Positions 45,148-53,107 of a stretch of DNA of 64,000 bases are shown here, one piece after another. The first letter of the stretch is position 1, and every line of letters starts with the position of its first letter. The notes under the pieces are model-generated. The model searched no databases. It saw only the letters and a list, made by a program, of their open reading frames with translations, and was not told the origin of the DNA. This DNA comes from Lachnospiraceae bacterium. Its GTDB lineage: Bacteria; Bacillota; Clostridia; Lachnospirales; Lachnospiraceae. The position numbers and the translations under genes were made by a program. The DNA is taken from positions 1 to 64,000 of the forward strand of contig JAFLTB010000004.1 in assembly GCA_022510605.1 (NCBI GenBank), written 5' to 3'.

Positions 45148-46119
45148 ATGGATAATTTTTTATACAGCATTAACGCCACCCTGCCGATTTTTCTCATGAT
45201 CATTCTCGGCAAATTCCTCAGCCGTATCCACCTGATTGACGGGCATTTTATCAAAACAGCCGATAAATACGTCTTTACCGTTGCCCTGCCGGCGCTGATA
45301 TTCCGGGATTTGACAGAGAACGATATCCGGCAGAACTTTGACGGCGGCTATGTGCTGTTTTGCTTCCTTGTCACTCTGGTTAGCATTCTTGCCATCTGGG
45401 GACTGACAGAAATCTTTATGAAAAAGGAAGAGGAAAGGGGGGCCTTTATTCAGGCTTCCTACCGAAGCAGTGCCGCTATCCTTGGCCTGGCTTTTATTAA
45501 CAATATGTACAATGGCGCCGGGATGGCTCCCCTGATGATTATTGGCGCTGTTCCCCTCTTTAACATTTTTGCCGTTATTATTCTGACCCTGAAGGGCGGC
45601 AGGGACAATCCGGATTCTTCTTTGTCGGAGGACACGGCCCTGGCTCATACCTTTGGAAAAACCATTCTGGATGTTTTCAAAAATCCTATTTTACTCAGCA
45701 TTTTAATTGCTCTTCCCTTTGCCTTTTTGAACCTGCATTTCCCGGTGTTTGTCGACAAGACCATCAGCAGCATTGGAAACACCGCCACCCCGCTGGCGCT
45801 GATTTCCATTGGCGCTGGTTTTGAGGGAAGAAAAGCTATAAAAAAAATAAAGCCTACGATTGTGGCTTCTTTTATCAAACTGATTTTACTGGCGGCGCTG
45901 TTTCTTCCCCTGGCCATCTATCTTGGCTACCGCAATCAGGAGCTGATGGCGATTCTCATTATGCTGGCCTCCCCCACCACTGTGGCCTGCTACATCATGG
46001 CAAAAAACACAGGGAATGACAGCACCCTGACTTCCAGCATCATTGTCCTAACTACCCTGCTATCTTCCATTACCCTCACTCTGTGGATTTTTCTCCTCCG
46101 CTCCTTTGGTGTGCTGTAA
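45148..46119 (+). CDS. AEC family (auxin efflux carrier-like) transporter
   Basis: 323 residues, ten membrane helices. LPIFLMIILGKFLSRIHLID and the C-terminal half ILIMLASPTTVACYIMAKNTG, with the family's broken helix, mark an AEC transporter. These move organic acids, amino acids or related anions. The start at 45148 follows AAGAAGGAAAACC. Its 3' end overlaps the convergent agrB gene by 60 bp, unusual for two functional genes. Confidence 0.85.
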   Translation: MDNFLYSINATLPIFLMIILGKFLSRIHLIDGHFIKTADKYVFTVALPALIFRDLTENDIRQNFDGGYVLFCFLVTLVSILAIWGLTEIFMKKEEERGAFIQASYRSSAAILGLAFINNMYNGAGMAPLMIIGAVPLFNIFAVIILTLKGGRDNPDSSLSEDTALAHTFGKTILDVFKNPILLSILIALPFAFLNLHFPVFVDKTISSIGNTATPLALISIGAGFEGRKAIKKIKPTIVASFIKLILLAALFLPLAIYLGYRNQELMAILIMLASPTTVACYIMAKNTGNDSTLTSSIIVLTTLLSSITLTLWIFLLRSFGVL

Positions 46120-46707
46120 GAGCATTCCTGCCAGCATGGAGAGAGCAACTGCCGTGTGGGTAAGCATTAACAGCCTGCCAAGGTCCATCTCCAGAAACAA
46201 TAATACATATTCTACGGTCATCTGAATGACCGTGGTGATTCTGGCCCTTTTCCCATAGACCTCTCTTTCCAGTGAATCCAATGGTTTTTTCACTGCTTCC
46301 ACTGGAGCAGACAAGAAAATAAAGACGCCTGCGGCCAGCCCCCACAGCAGGAGAGGCCAGGAGGCACGAGCCCCCGTTGTGAACCAATGGGCCAGCCAGG
46401 CATTTCCAAATATTACTGACACCAGCACAGCGGAGGACAGGAAAAAGCAGTGCGATGAATTACTGCTATGATATCCCCCGGCGTACCGGCGCAGTGTCAT
46501 AAATGCAATTTCAAAGACCAGAACTTCCAGCCACTGGCCGCTGATTATGGCAACAAGAAGTGTCATCGCCAGATTTGCCGCCTGGCTTTTTAACAATTCC
46601 ATGCTGTACTGCCGCAAAGCGGCGTCTTCCATTATCTTTTTCTTCTCTTCCCTGCTTTCAGCAACATTTTTTATCCCGAACAATCTTCCCGATTTTTTAC
46701 TGTTCAT
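46060..46707 (-). CDS. agrB: AgrB-like peptide-processing membrane protease
   Basis: 215 residues, about five or six membrane helices. RRYAGGYHSSNSSHC supplies the catalytic His80 and Cys87, seven residues apart as in S. aureus AgrB. It cuts the C-terminal tail of AgrD and forms the thiolactone ring. The start at 46707 follows GGAGGGGTAC. A membrane protein gene separates it from agrD. Confidence 0.93.
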   Translation of the reverse strand: MNSKKSGRLFGIKNVAESREEKKKIMEDAALRQYSMELLKSQAANLAMTLLVAIISGQWLEVLVFEIAFMTLRRYAGGYHSSNSSHCFFLSSAVLVSVIFGNAWLAHWFTTGARASWPLLLWGLAAGVFIFLSAPVEAVKKPLDSLEREVYGKRARITTVIQMTVEYVLLFLEMDLGRLLMLTHTAVALSMLAGMLLQHTKGAEEKNPQSEGNGR

Positions 46708-46777
46708 GTACCCCTCCATGTTGCATACGAAATCCCCACCGGCAATTCTAAAACTGCCGGCGGGCAAATCCATTCTG

Positions 46778-47395
46778 CTAAAATTTTGTTATCATTACAT
46801 TCAGCAGCACTTCGTACAGCCATTTATATTTCCGATTTACGGAAACCATACTGGCACATACGTAGGCACACGCAAATAGTAGCGCAGAAATCATAAGAAA
46901 GAAATTTAACACGCTTCCAATCTCCACATAAGAAAAAATTCCATCCCCCCAATACAGACAGGCCAGCGATACAGTACCAGTCAGGGCAATAATCAGAAAA
47001 CAAAATATTTTCTCTTTCCTTTTCCGCTCCTGTTCATCTTCTGTAATTCTTGCCTTTACCTCGTCAATCACTAAGCCAAGCTTATTGTAGGTGTCAATGT
47101 CCAGAAAATACAAAACTTTTTCCATACATTCCATTTCTCTGGCGTATTCTACCAAGCTTTGTGTGGATTTCCATTTGCTTCCGCGACATTCACAGTAGAA
47201 TAGCAGAAATGCCAAAACCAGGCCAAACAGGTTTAAACCCGTCTGCACAAACAAATTATGTGTATGCAGCTGGTTTAACACGAGCAATAAGATTGTCAAA
47301 ACGAGAAAGAACAAGCCTCGTTGTTTCGTACTCTCCCGTCCAACTAATTTTGTTTCTTTCATTTTTTCATATTCGACTAAAATAATGTCACCCAC
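46778..47395 (-). CDS. Membrane protein of the agr locus, unknown function
   Basis: 205 residues. Two pairs of membrane helices (about 28-47 with 52-66, and 133-150 with 162-185) flank a charged cytoplasmic loop. GTG start at 47395 with GGAGG 10 nt upstream. Not recognised; it lacks kinase or protease motifs. It lies between agrD and agrB in the same direction, so it may help export or mature the peptide, or confer immunity or sensing (inference). Confidence 0.6.
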   Translation of the reverse strand: MGDIILVEYEKMKETKLVGRESTKQRGLFFLVLTILLLVLNQLHTHNLFVQTGLNLFGLVLAFLLFYCECRGSKWKSTQSLVEYAREMECMEKVLYFLDIDTYNKLGLVIDEVKARITEDEQERKRKEKIFCFLIIALTGTVSLACLYWGDGIFSYVEIGSVLNFFLMISALLFACAYVCASMVSVNRKYKWLYEVLLNVMITKF

Positions 47396-47449
47396 TAGTA
47401 CATTTCCTCCTTTTCCATTTCTGATTTTCTACTTTAAAAAATTTCTTTT

Positions 47450-47599
47450 TTAAAATTTGCGCAGCGCTTTTACAGCGTCCGGCTCCTCAGACTGTCCAAA
47501 GATCCAGTGACAGCAGGAATTGGCCGTCATGGCTGTCAGTGCCAGTGCCAATGACGCCAGAACACCACTGTTCGTGCATTTTTTAATAAGTGCTTTCAT
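47450..47599 (-). CDS. agrD: Cyclic lactone autoinducer precursor (AgrD)
   Basis: 49 residues. An amphipathic N-terminal leader with basic residues (MKALIKKC) and an alanine-rich helix, then ANSCCHWIFGQ, then an acidic C-terminal tail SEEPDAVKALRKF. AgrB-type processing would give a five-residue ring closed on Cys30: C-H-W-I-F. Cys29 would remain in the exocyclic tail. Ribosome site AGGGAGG 7 nt upstream, plus its own promoter. Confidence 0.9.
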   Translation of the reverse strand: MKALIKKCTNSGVLASLALALTAMTANSCCHWIFGQSEEPDAVKALRKF

Positions 47600-47641
47600 T
47601 GTATCACCTCCCTGTAAAAATATTAAGTTACTACATTTTTA

Positions 47642-47670
47642 TTTATACAGAATTTGCATTTGATTTACAA
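47642..47670 (-). promoter_or_regulatory. agrD promoter
   Basis: TTGTAA (47665-47670), 17-nt spacer, TATAAA (47642-47647) on the minus strand, about 40 nt upstream of the agrD start. Confidence 0.7.
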
Positions 47671-47678
47671 GGCAGATG

Positions 47679-47701
47679 GCAAAAATGTATCATTTTTTGG
47701 C
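47679..47701. promoter_or_regulatory. Inverted repeat upstream of the agrD promoter
   Basis: GCAAAAATG-TAT-CATTTTTTGGC is an imperfect dyad just upstream of the -35 box. It is a candidate activator site for one of the LytTR regulators of the locus, but it is an inverted repeat rather than the usual LytTR direct repeat. Confidence 0.4.
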
Positions 47702-47745
47702 GATTTTGGTAATTTTTTGTCCTTGACAGGCCGGGGAAAGTAAAT

Positions 47746-48453
47746 TTACTCTATAAAATTCCTAAAATCTTCCTGAAACTGTTTCCATTTCCTGGGTGCA
47801 ATTCCCAGTTCTTCGTCATCGGTCAACCGGAGCATTCTTTTATTCACCCCCGTAATGTATTCCATATTTACAATATAACTGCCGTGGGGACAGGCAAAGC
47901 CATGGGGATGTATACTTTCATAAATATCACTGAGATGCTCCGATACCAGAACCTCCCTATTCCCGTCCATGTGAATTAACGTGCCTCTCTTTTGCTTTTC
48001 ACAGTACATAATATCTGGTACTTCCAGATAGATTTTATCCGGGCCGGCATGAAATTCCTGATACTGGCACCTTCTCATATACTCCTCTATTACCTCGGCA
48101 ACCTGTTTTTCCACCTTTTCTTTTCCCTCATCCTTGCGGATATAACGGTAAATATTCATCTTAAACGTATCGGCAGCCGGGGTGCCCATATTGGTGCAAA
48201 AACTCACCAGCGCTTTGGTATTTTCCTTCCGGAACCTCTCCATAAAAGCATTGCCGTCGCCATCCGGCAACTGCACATCCATAAACAGAATATCCAGTTC
48301 CTTTCGATTGGACGCAGAAAAGAGACTGCTGCCATCGCTGTAGAAAAAGATTCCCACCTTGTCCTCCGTCAACACACACTTACGGATTATCTTTGTCAGA
48401 TAATTTCGGTAAAGTTCATCGTCTTCACATATGCCAATCCGGCATAATTTCAT
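47746..48453 (-). CDS. LytTR response regulator (AgrA-like), proximal to agrD
   Basis: 235 residues. The receiver domain has a CEDD acidic pocket and phospho-acceptor D in FMDVQLPDGDG; the C-terminal LytTR DNA-binding domain includes HGSYIVNMEYI. It would respond to the GHKL kinase encoded immediately upstream (24-nt gap). One of two LytTR regulators flanking that kinase. Confidence 0.9.
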   Translation of the reverse strand: MKLCRIGICEDDELYRNYLTKIIRKCVLTEDKVGIFFYSDGSSLFSASNRKELDILFMDVQLPDGDGNAFMERFRKENTKALVSFCTNMGTPAADTFKMNIYRYIRKDEGKEKVEKQVAEVIEEYMRRCQYQEFHAGPDKIYLEVPDIMYCEKQKRGTLIHMDGNREVLVSEHLSDIYESIHPHGFACPHGSYIVNMEYITGVNKRMLRLTDDEELGIAPRKWKQFQEDFRNFIE

Positions 48454-48477
48454 TTTTACACTCCTCCTCGTTCCACA

Positions 48478-49800
48478 TCACCGGATACTCAATACCACCT
48501 GATGTATAAATATCTTGTTGTCGTAGGAAATACTTTCCACTCCATTTCGCTTCTTCACTGTTTTATTGATACTTTGCAATCCAAGTCCATGCATCCCCGC
48601 ATCTTTTTTACTGCTGATGAGCTGTCCACCCCGTATTTTGAGTTCCTCCTCATAATTATTTTCCACGCAGATAGATAAAAATGTGCCTCTGTTTTTCATC
48701 TGGATTTTTGTGCGGATATAGCCTCCCTCCGGTACTTTAGCCGCCGCTTCAATGGCATTATCCAAAAGGTTACCCAGTACCACAATGAGCTCTTCCGGCT
48801 TTATGCTTCCATTCTGAAGCACCGCATCCACTTCTGCCTGATAATCCAGGGCAAGACTTTCGGCTAACTCCTTCTTACTGTTCAATACAGCATTGATAAT
48901 ACTGTTTTGACAATACCTGGTATTGTTGGTATGTATAATCAGTTCATTCATGCTGTGAAGAACTTCTCTGGCCTTTCCGCTTTCACCGATTTCAATCAGA
49001 TTGTCTGCCGACTGCAAAATATGCTTTATATCATGCACATGCTGGAGGTTCTTCCGATTGATTTCCTCTAACTGCTGATAATGTTTTGCCTCCAGGGAGG
49101 CCTTCTGTTCACTGAGGGCAATGGCTTCCTTTAATTCCATGCTCTCTGCATACCCTTCAAAAATATACAGCAGTATGGCATTGGCAATCAATACCCCTAT
49201 ACTGCAGATTACTAACACGATACTCACCGACTGCCCGGCGACCTCTGAGCAGTAGGACATAACCAGAAACAAAATTAACAATGAGGATATCGGCATAATC
49301 AGATACGAGATAAAAACCCGGCCGGGAAGCCGGCCAATCCGTCCCTTTGACAACCCCTTTACAGCAAGCAGAAGAATGCAAAACGCAATGAGCTTACAGA
49401 TCATCGCCGCCATAATATAGCTCTGTAGGGAATTTCTGTTTTCCACCAGCTGCGCAAGGTCCGAGCCAAAGGTAAATACATAAAGTAACAATTCGCTGGC
49501 ACATTGCACAACGATAAAAAAGGTGACATAAACACCTTTCCACAAGATATTATTATCAAACAGTATATATACTGCGGCAAAATCAATTAAAAAACAGCAG
49601 AACAGTAAAAGGTCTGCTGGAAGCAGGGTGGACGCAGCAAAATTCGCCGCCACCATAATTCCCAGCACACAAAAGGTTTTCCATCCTTTCTGAAATCTCG
49701 GATGAAAAAAACTCTGCCCTGCCTCCCACAGCATAAACGCCTCAAAACTGCTGATACAGATATTTACAAAAATCAACAGATTGTCATACAACCATGCCAT
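48478..49800 (-). CDS. GHKL sensor histidine kinase (AgrC-like)
   Basis: 440 residues. About six membrane helices (to residue 215), a helical linker, then the H-box HDIKH (H256), N-box VLGNLLDNAIEAA and G-box GLGLQS. This layout fits peptide-sensing AgrC kinases that detect the cyclic autoinducer at the membrane. Located between two LytTR regulator genes. Confidence 0.9.
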   Translation of the reverse strand: MAWLYDNLLIFVNICISSFEAFMLWEAGQSFFHPRFQKGWKTFCVLGIMVAANFAASTLLPADLLLFCCFLIDFAAVYILFDNNILWKGVYVTFFIVVQCASELLLYVFTFGSDLAQLVENRNSLQSYIMAAMICKLIAFCILLLAVKGLSKGRIGRLPGRVFISYLIMPISSLLILFLVMSYCSEVAGQSVSIVLVICSIGVLIANAILLYIFEGYAESMELKEAIALSEQKASLEAKHYQQLEEINRKNLQHVHDIKHILQSADNLIEIGESGKAREVLHSMNELIIHTNNTRYCQNSIINAVLNSKKELAESLALDYQAEVDAVLQNGSIKPEELIVVLGNLLDNAIEAAAKVPEGGYIRTKIQMKNRGTFLSICVENNYEEELKIRGGQLISSKKDAGMHGLGLQSINKTVKKRNGVESISYDNKIFIHQVVLSIR

Positions 49801-49813
49801 GTTTTTTATCCTT

Positions 49814-50524
49814 TCAGTTTCTTTTTAATATAAATTTTCGGAATGCCATATCGAAACTCTTTCGATAGGATCTGGAAACATTTAATTCAACATTATCATC
49901 CATTTGCACATAAGACTTATTATAGCTTACCACATGCTCCATGCTAATCAGGTAACTGTTATGTGCCCTGGCAAATCCGGAACTTTCCAGCTCCCGGTCA
50001 ATCTCGCGAATATTTTTTTTTAAAAAATATTCGCCGCTCTCTCCTTTGCACACCGTATGTACCACACAACCATGCTTGGCAAGTTCAATATAAGAAATGT
50101 CATATATGGGAACCCGGATAATATCACCCTTTCTTTTGGCATAAATATACTTTGATGCCCGTCTTTCATGGCATTTGTGGATAATTTCCTCCAGTTCCCG
50201 TATGAGTTTATCCTGCCCCATATCCTTTAGCAGATAGCGAAATGGCTCCACGCGAAAAATTCCCGGTGTCGGCTCCTGGCTTCCCGTAAAAAATACCAGA
50301 AGGCTCCCCGTACCTTTTTCCCTCAGTTTGAGCGCCAGCTCCTCTCCCGACAACTTTGGCATGGAAAAATCCAGAAATATCACATCAAATTCCTTTTCAC
50401 TGTCTAAAAATTTCAGTTCATCCGTAAAAATTTCCGTACTGATTCCCAAAAAATTTTCCTGCAGGCAGTCCTTGAGTTTTTCCGCATCTTCCTTTACATC
50501 ATCGCAAATCGCCACTTCTATCAT
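49814..50524 (-). CDS. LytTR response regulator, second copy
   Basis: 236 residues. Receiver with VAICDD and the phospho-acceptor in FLDFSMPKLSG, then a LytTR DNA-binding domain with FARAHNSYLIS. The start at 50524 (MIEVAICDD) follows AAGGAGAGG with good spacing; the longer frame to 50566 overlaps the preceding leader region. It resembles, but is not identical to, the regulator at 47746-48453, so the kinase may have two outputs. Confidence 0.9.
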   Translation of the reverse strand: MIEVAICDDVKEDAEKLKDCLQENFLGISTEIFTDELKFLDSEKEFDVIFLDFSMPKLSGEELALKLREKGTGSLLVFFTGSQEPTPGIFRVEPFRYLLKDMGQDKLIRELEEIIHKCHERRASKYIYAKRKGDIIRVPIYDISYIELAKHGCVVHTVCKGESGEYFLKKNIREIDRELESSGFARAHNSYLISMEHVVSYNKSYVQMDDNVELNVSRSYRKSFDMAFRKFILKRN

Positions 50525-50578
50525 TCGGTTAATCCTCTCCTTATGCTTCTGTGTCATTGCCGGCAAAGCAACGCCATG

Positions 50579-50614
50579 TTAATAATACTGCAAAAATTGT
50601 TTTACCTTTTTCAT
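50579..50614 (-). CDS. 11-residue leader-like ORF before the LytTR operon
   Basis: ATG at 50614 has a near-perfect ribosome site (TAAGGAGG, 5 nt away) and opens MKKVKQFLQYY before TAA. It is too short for an enzyme. It could be a regulatory leader peptide or the N-terminal remnant of a lost peptide gene. Confidence 0.4.
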   Translation of the reverse strand: MKKVKQFLQYY

Positions 50615-50741
50615 AAAAACCTCCTTACACTTTGTATTCATACTAAATAACAAATTCAGGAATATTTTTCCTACAAAATTTATTTAACTATTTCATATTG
50701 GAAAATAAAAAATCTGCCCTCCCCCATTTAGCACGATAGCA

Positions 50742-50978
50742 CTAATTCAAAAGCAGTATCAGACCTGTCAGCATACAAAAGAAAACAATCATAACACCCT
50801 GAGAGATTCTCCGGGTCATAACCCGTCTCTGATATTTTTTTATAAGCTTTTGCATTCTCGCGCGAAAATCATCACTGACCTCTATCTTTTCCAGAAGACA
50901 AGAATTTGAAAGCAATACCTGCAGCTCCGCCTCATGAAAACGAATGACTGCCTCCCGCAGTATATCCTCACTGCTCAC
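50742..50978 (-). CDS. Small membrane-anchored partner of the sigma factor (candidate anti-sigma)
   Basis: 78 residues, GTG start. A soluble helical N-terminus, a basic stretch (KKYQRRVMTRR) and one C-terminal membrane helix (GVMIVFFCMLTGLILLL). It overlaps the 3' end of the ECF sigma gene by 11 nt. That arrangement is typical of sigma/anti-sigma pairs, though no known anti-sigma domain is obvious. Confidence 0.65.
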   Translation of the reverse strand: MSSEDILREAVIRFHEAELQVLLSNSCLLEKIEVSDDFRARMQKLIKKYQRRVMTRRISQGVMIVFFCMLTGLILLLN

Positions 50979-51507
50979 GAAGCAACACCTCCCTCAATTT
51001 TGCCTTTACCCGGTACAGGCGCATATCTACAGTCTTTGTTTTAATTCCCAGTGTCCTTCCTATTTCCTTGTAACTCATGCCATGATAATATCGCAAAATC
51101 AAAATATTTTTATCCTCTGTACTTAGTTTTAAAAGAGCCTGCTCCAATATGGCTATTTTTTCTTTCTGCAAAATGCCCTCCAGCAAATCCTCTCCGGAGG
51201 GAAGCAAATCGTCTTTAATTTCCATCACCGTCTCCCGGCGTCTTTCGTTTTGACGAATTACATTGATACAGGCATTTCGCGTTATGACTATACACAGGCT
51301 CAGCATATCCCTCTCGTTCATATTCCGATATTTATGATAATTTTTCGCCACCTTGGCAAAGACATCGTGCACAACATCTTCTGCATCCTGTTTGTTGTGC
51401 AGAATTCCCTGTGCAACATATAAAAGTTTTATATATATGTTTTCATATAATTTCTGGAAGGAGGCTTTATCTTCCGGGGTCTCTAGCAGCAAATACAAGT
51501 CTGTCAT
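50968..51507 (-). CDS. ECF-type sigma-70 family factor
   Basis: 179 residues. Region 2 with DAEDVVHDVFAKV and region 4 with LSTEDKNILILRYYHGMSYKEIGRTLGIKTKTVDMRLYRVKAKLR, a helix-turn-helix for the -35 element. It redirects RNA polymerase. It sits directly behind an intrinsic terminator with no room for a separate promoter, suggesting read-through control. It is followed by a small membrane protein and the agr regulator operon. Confidence 0.92.
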   Translation of the reverse strand: MTDLYLLLETPEDKASFQKLYENIYIKLLYVAQGILHNKQDAEDVVHDVFAKVAKNYHKYRNMNERDMLSLCIVITRNACINVIRQNERRRETVMEIKDDLLPSGEDLLEGILQKEKIAILEQALLKLSTEDKNILILRYYHGMSYKEIGRTLGIKTKTVDMRLYRVKAKLREVLLREQ

Positions 51508-51531
51508 CCCTCCCGCTCCTTTCTCATATTA

Positions 51532-51562
51532 CAAAAAAGGGGCGGCTGAGAAACGCGCCCCT
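51532..51562 (-). terminator. Intrinsic terminator directly upstream of the sigma factor gene
   Basis: On the minus strand GGGGCG (from 51561) and CGCCCC pair around an 11-nt loop and are followed by TTTTTT (51533-51538). It ends 25 nt before the sigma start codon, too close for a promoter to fit between. A further hairpin AAAACGC/GCGTTTT lies at 51567-51583. Confidence 0.8.
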
Positions 51563-51614
51563 CTGAAAAACGCATAGCGTTTTCCGCTCCGCACAAGAGG
51601 AGTTTCTTATAAGA

Positions 51615-51643
51615 TAAGAGGCGGGAATCACTCCCGCCTCTTA
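51615..51643 (-). terminator. Strong hairpin downstream of the DUF6033-like gene
   Basis: TAAGAGGCGGGA and TCCCGCCTCTTA form a 12-bp perfect stem with a 5-nt loop, 13 nt after the DUF6033-like stop codon. The downstream minus-strand sequence (ATCTTATAAG) is only weakly T-rich. Confidence 0.6.
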
Positions 51644-51656
51644 CAAAATACTTTAT

Positions 51657-52316
51657 TTAAATACTATAATCAAATCGGCTGCCACTGTCTCCCGTTTCTG
51701 CTTTCAGCGCATTCCAATCAATATCCTGTATTTTTTTCAGCAGTTCCTCTATGGAATCGGCACTTACCCGCGCCCGCTTTCGCTTTTCACTGGACGCCTT
51801 TTCTTCTCTTCTGCTTTCTCTGGTTTTTTCAATTTGCTCCTGACGTGATTCACTGATTTTTTCCAGTTCTGCAAAATAGGAAACATTGCCGTCCTTGTCA
51901 ATGGAAATCCCCAGCCGTGTCACCTGGCCGTCCTTCTCTCCTAACTGATTCTTTATCTCATTTAACTGAGAGGTGGCATTTTCAATGATTCCCATATACT
52001 TTTCCTTTGTCTCCTGGTCAGCTGCCATTTCCTCCAACAATTCCGGTTCAATCAGTACACTATATTCCTTGGTTCCCCGGGAAAGATATGCTGCCGCTTC
52101 CTCTTCTGTATCGTAATCTGCCACAATAAAATCCATATTACCATAGGTCTTTTGTAACTGTTGAAGCAGTTTCTTAGCCCGCTCACTTAACTGCACCGGC
52201 TCCTTTTTCTTTGTCTTATCCGTTTTGCTGTTCTTTGTCTTTTCTGCTTCCTTTGGATTCTTCAGTTTGCTCTCAAACAAACTTTGATACGTATTAAATC
52301 CTCCAATTCGATTCAT
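51657..52316 (-). CDS. DUF6033-like protein
   Basis: 219 residues. MNRIGGFNTY start, an E/K-rich linker, a core MDFIVADYDTEEEAAAYLSRGTKEYSVLIEP, and a C-terminal charged helix ending in a KIQDIDW motif. It matches my memory of the DUF6033 family of Lachnospiraceae. No signal peptide or membrane helix. It may be secreted non-classically or act in the cell. The start has AAAGGAGGGCAATAAT upstream. Confidence 0.75.
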   Translation of the reverse strand: MNRIGGFNTYQSLFESKLKNPKEAEKTKNSKTDKTKKKEPVQLSERAKKLLQQLQKTYGNMDFIVADYDTEEEAAAYLSRGTKEYSVLIEPELLEEMAADQETKEKYMGIIENATSQLNEIKNQLGEKDGQVTRLGISIDKDGNVSYFAELEKISESRQEQIEKTRESRREEKASSEKRKRARVSADSIEELLKKIQDIDWNALKAETGDSGSRFDYSI

Positions 52317-52357
52317 ATTATTGCCCTCCTTTGCAATTTATCCACATATGTATAATA

Positions 52358-52365
52358 TATATCGG
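52358..52365 (-). promoter_or_regulatory. Shared CCGATATA motif upstream of the DUF6033-like gene
   Basis: CCGATATA on the minus strand, 42 nt upstream of the start codon, followed by a TATTATAC stretch. Identical octamers precede blaI, the FlxA-like gene and the LytTR regulator gene. Confidence 0.5.
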
Positions 52366-52423
52366 CACTTTTTTCCTAAAAAATATAGCCTCCTGTCAAA
52401 CAAACACGATAAATTCTTTTATG

Positions 52424-52464
52424 CCAAAAAAACTGTGTAATGGAAACCAGGTCCCATTACACAG
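52424..52464 (-). terminator. Intrinsic terminator after the helical protein gene
   Basis: CTGTGTAATGG (52433-52443) pairs perfectly with CCATTACACAG (52454-52464); on the minus strand it is followed by TTTTTTT (52426-52432). It separates this gene from the DUF6033-like gene, which needs its own promoter. Confidence 0.88.
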
Positions 52465-52472
52465 CCTCGTTG

Positions 52473-53033
52473 TCATATACGAATGTCGATGTTGCGATAA
52501 TACTTCTCTTCCTCAGTCAATTTCCTGGCCATCTCGGATTGTTCCTCCGCTGTCTGGGTCAGTTCCTTTTCGGTAAGCTCCTCTGTCATCTCTTCGGTCA
52601 ATTCTTCCATGATTTCGGTGCTTTCCTCCAGCGCCTCGGTCAGAGCGCCCTTGCTGTCCTCGGTTCCCATTGCCTCCTCGGCCATCTCTTTCTGTCTTTC
52701 CTCTGCTGTCTTTGGCTCCAGTTTCTCTGCTGCCTCGGCAATCTTCTCTCCCTGCTCTCTTGCCTCGTCCAGCATGTGCCACATCTGGGAATTATTATAC
52801 TCTTCCTTTGCCGCCGCAATCTGGTCCTCATAGGCATGGAACATTTCCAGTTTTTTTGCAACGTCTTCGACGCTATCGCATTTCATATCTTTCAGGCTTT
52901 CCTTTTTGGATTCCCAATAGACCACCTGATTTTCGCATTTTTGCTGGCGTTCCATTTTCTCCTGGGTACTTTTCAGTCCCCCCATGGGGAACCCCGGGAA
53001 AAGCCCGGTTCCGCCAGAAAAACTAATATTCAT
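52473..53033 (-). CDS. Helical, glutamate-rich protein of unknown function
   Basis: 186 residues. A Gly/Phe-rich N-terminus (SGGTGLFPGFPMGG), then almost wholly charged helix with runs such as EELTEEMTEELTEKELT. No signal peptide, no cysteine anchor. It lies between the FliD-like and DUF6033-like genes, under the three 18-bp tandem repeats. Possible coiled-coil adaptor or secreted effector; not recognised. Confidence 0.6.
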   Translation of the reverse strand: MNISFSGGTGLFPGFPMGGLKSTQEKMERQQKCENQVVYWESKKESLKDMKCDSVEDVAKKLEMFHAYEDQIAAAKEEYNNSQMWHMLDEAREQGEKIAEAAEKLEPKTAEERQKEMAEEAMGTEDSKGALTEALEESTEIMEELTEEMTEELTEKELTQTAEEQSEMARKLTEEEKYYRNIDIRI

Positions 53034-53053
53034 GACGCCATCACCTTCCTATC

Positions 53054-53107
53054 GGAATGTTATACTCCCTTGGAATGCTATGCTTTCCTGGAAAGTTATA
53101 CTTCCTT
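53054..53107. repeat. Three tandem 18-bp repeats at the 3' end of the FliD-like gene
   Basis: Units 53054-53071, 53072-53089 and 53090-53107 share the plus-strand pattern GGAA.GTTATACT.CCTT with a few differences. Each has a dyad GGAA...TTCC. The third covers the last codons and stop of the FliD-like gene, and the first lies about 20 nt upstream of the next gene. They look like tandem operators. Confidence 0.7.

Noticed and set aside
53054-53107. Tandem repeats considered as a CRISPR array
   Set aside because: Units are 18 bp and directly adjacent, with no spacers and no cas genes in the window.
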